From Thermoflexales bacterium (GTDB taxonomy: Bacteria > Chloroflexota > Anaerolineae > Fen-1058), in the NCBI GenBank assembly GCA_016931085.1, contig JAFGFO010000428.1:1-22345 (forward strand): DNA of 22,345 bases, written 5' to 3'. Shown piece by piece: positions 22,327-22,345 of the stretch; position 1 is the first letter of the stretch, and the number at the start of each line of letters is the position of its first letter. The position numbers were made by a program, and so were the translations under genes. Below the pieces are notes generated by a model, which saw only the letters and a program-made list of their open reading frames with translations, did no database searches and was not told where the DNA came from.

Positions 22327-22345
22327 CTTACCTCCCCGAAAGCTC
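22327..22345. repeat. Partial copy of the left-edge repeat at the right edge
   Basis: The last 19 bases, CTTACCTCCCCGAAAGCTC, match 21-39 with one mismatch and in the same orientation. The element is cut by the window end, so whether the second arm follows cannot be seen. I see no gene or other signal between 22246 and 22326. Confidence 0.65.

Overview
The window looks like a chromosomal segment from a GC-rich bacterium of the phylum Chloroflexota, most likely the Anaerolineae/Caldilineae side. This is inferred from gene content and repeat style, not from a marker gene. A mevalonate kinase next to an isopentenyl phosphate kinase (archaeal-type mevalonate branch), a bacterial homologue of cyclic 2,3-diphosphoglycerate synthetase, lipoprotein membrane-fusion proteins and many small palindromic intergenic repeats all fit that group. 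No rRNA, tRNA, CRISPR array, prophage or insertion sequence is visible. There is no gene-free stretch longer than 300 bases; the longest gaps are 4152-4397 and 22113-22345.

Layout. 1-190 is a flank of nested palindromes. 191-1136 (minus strand) holds a small PD-(D/E)XK-like protein gene overlapping hpt, driven by a clear promoter at 1178-1206. On the plus strand, 1315-4151 carries a ketopantoate reductase family gene, then mevalonate kinase and isopentenyl phosphate kinase, which overlap by 8 nt. After a good promoter and a structured leader (4148-4397) come a zinc-ribbon/FHA gene, then, from a second promoter, atpC, an mreB-like gene, fabG, an Asp23-family gene, nusB, a tatA/B gene, tatC and the cyclic-DPG-synthetase homologue (to 10899). 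These are tightly spaced and read as one housekeeping and envelope run: ATP synthase, cell shape, fatty acid synthesis, antitermination and Tat export.

A palindrome at 10904-10933 separates this run from a convergent 11.2-kb minus-strand block (22112 down to 10952) that encodes a MacAB/YknXYZ-like ABC system. In order of transcription it holds three diverged paralogous permeases of about 800 aa, each with two FtsX modules, then one ATPase carrying a C-terminal cyclic-nucleotide-binding domain, then two paralogous lipoprotein membrane-fusion proteins. Promoters are visible before the first permease (22153-22181) and before the ATPase (14641-14668), so the permeases and the ATPase/adaptor genes can be expressed partly independently.

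The ABC block is the most unusual part of the window: one ATPase apparently serves three complete permeases and two adaptors, and it carries a putative ligand-sensing domain. Other notable items are an exact six-unit 18-bp tandem repeat that gives TatC a Pro-rich N-terminal tail, a palindrome family with compensatory base changes, heptamer repeats directly after each permease stop codon, and matching repeats at the two ends of the window.
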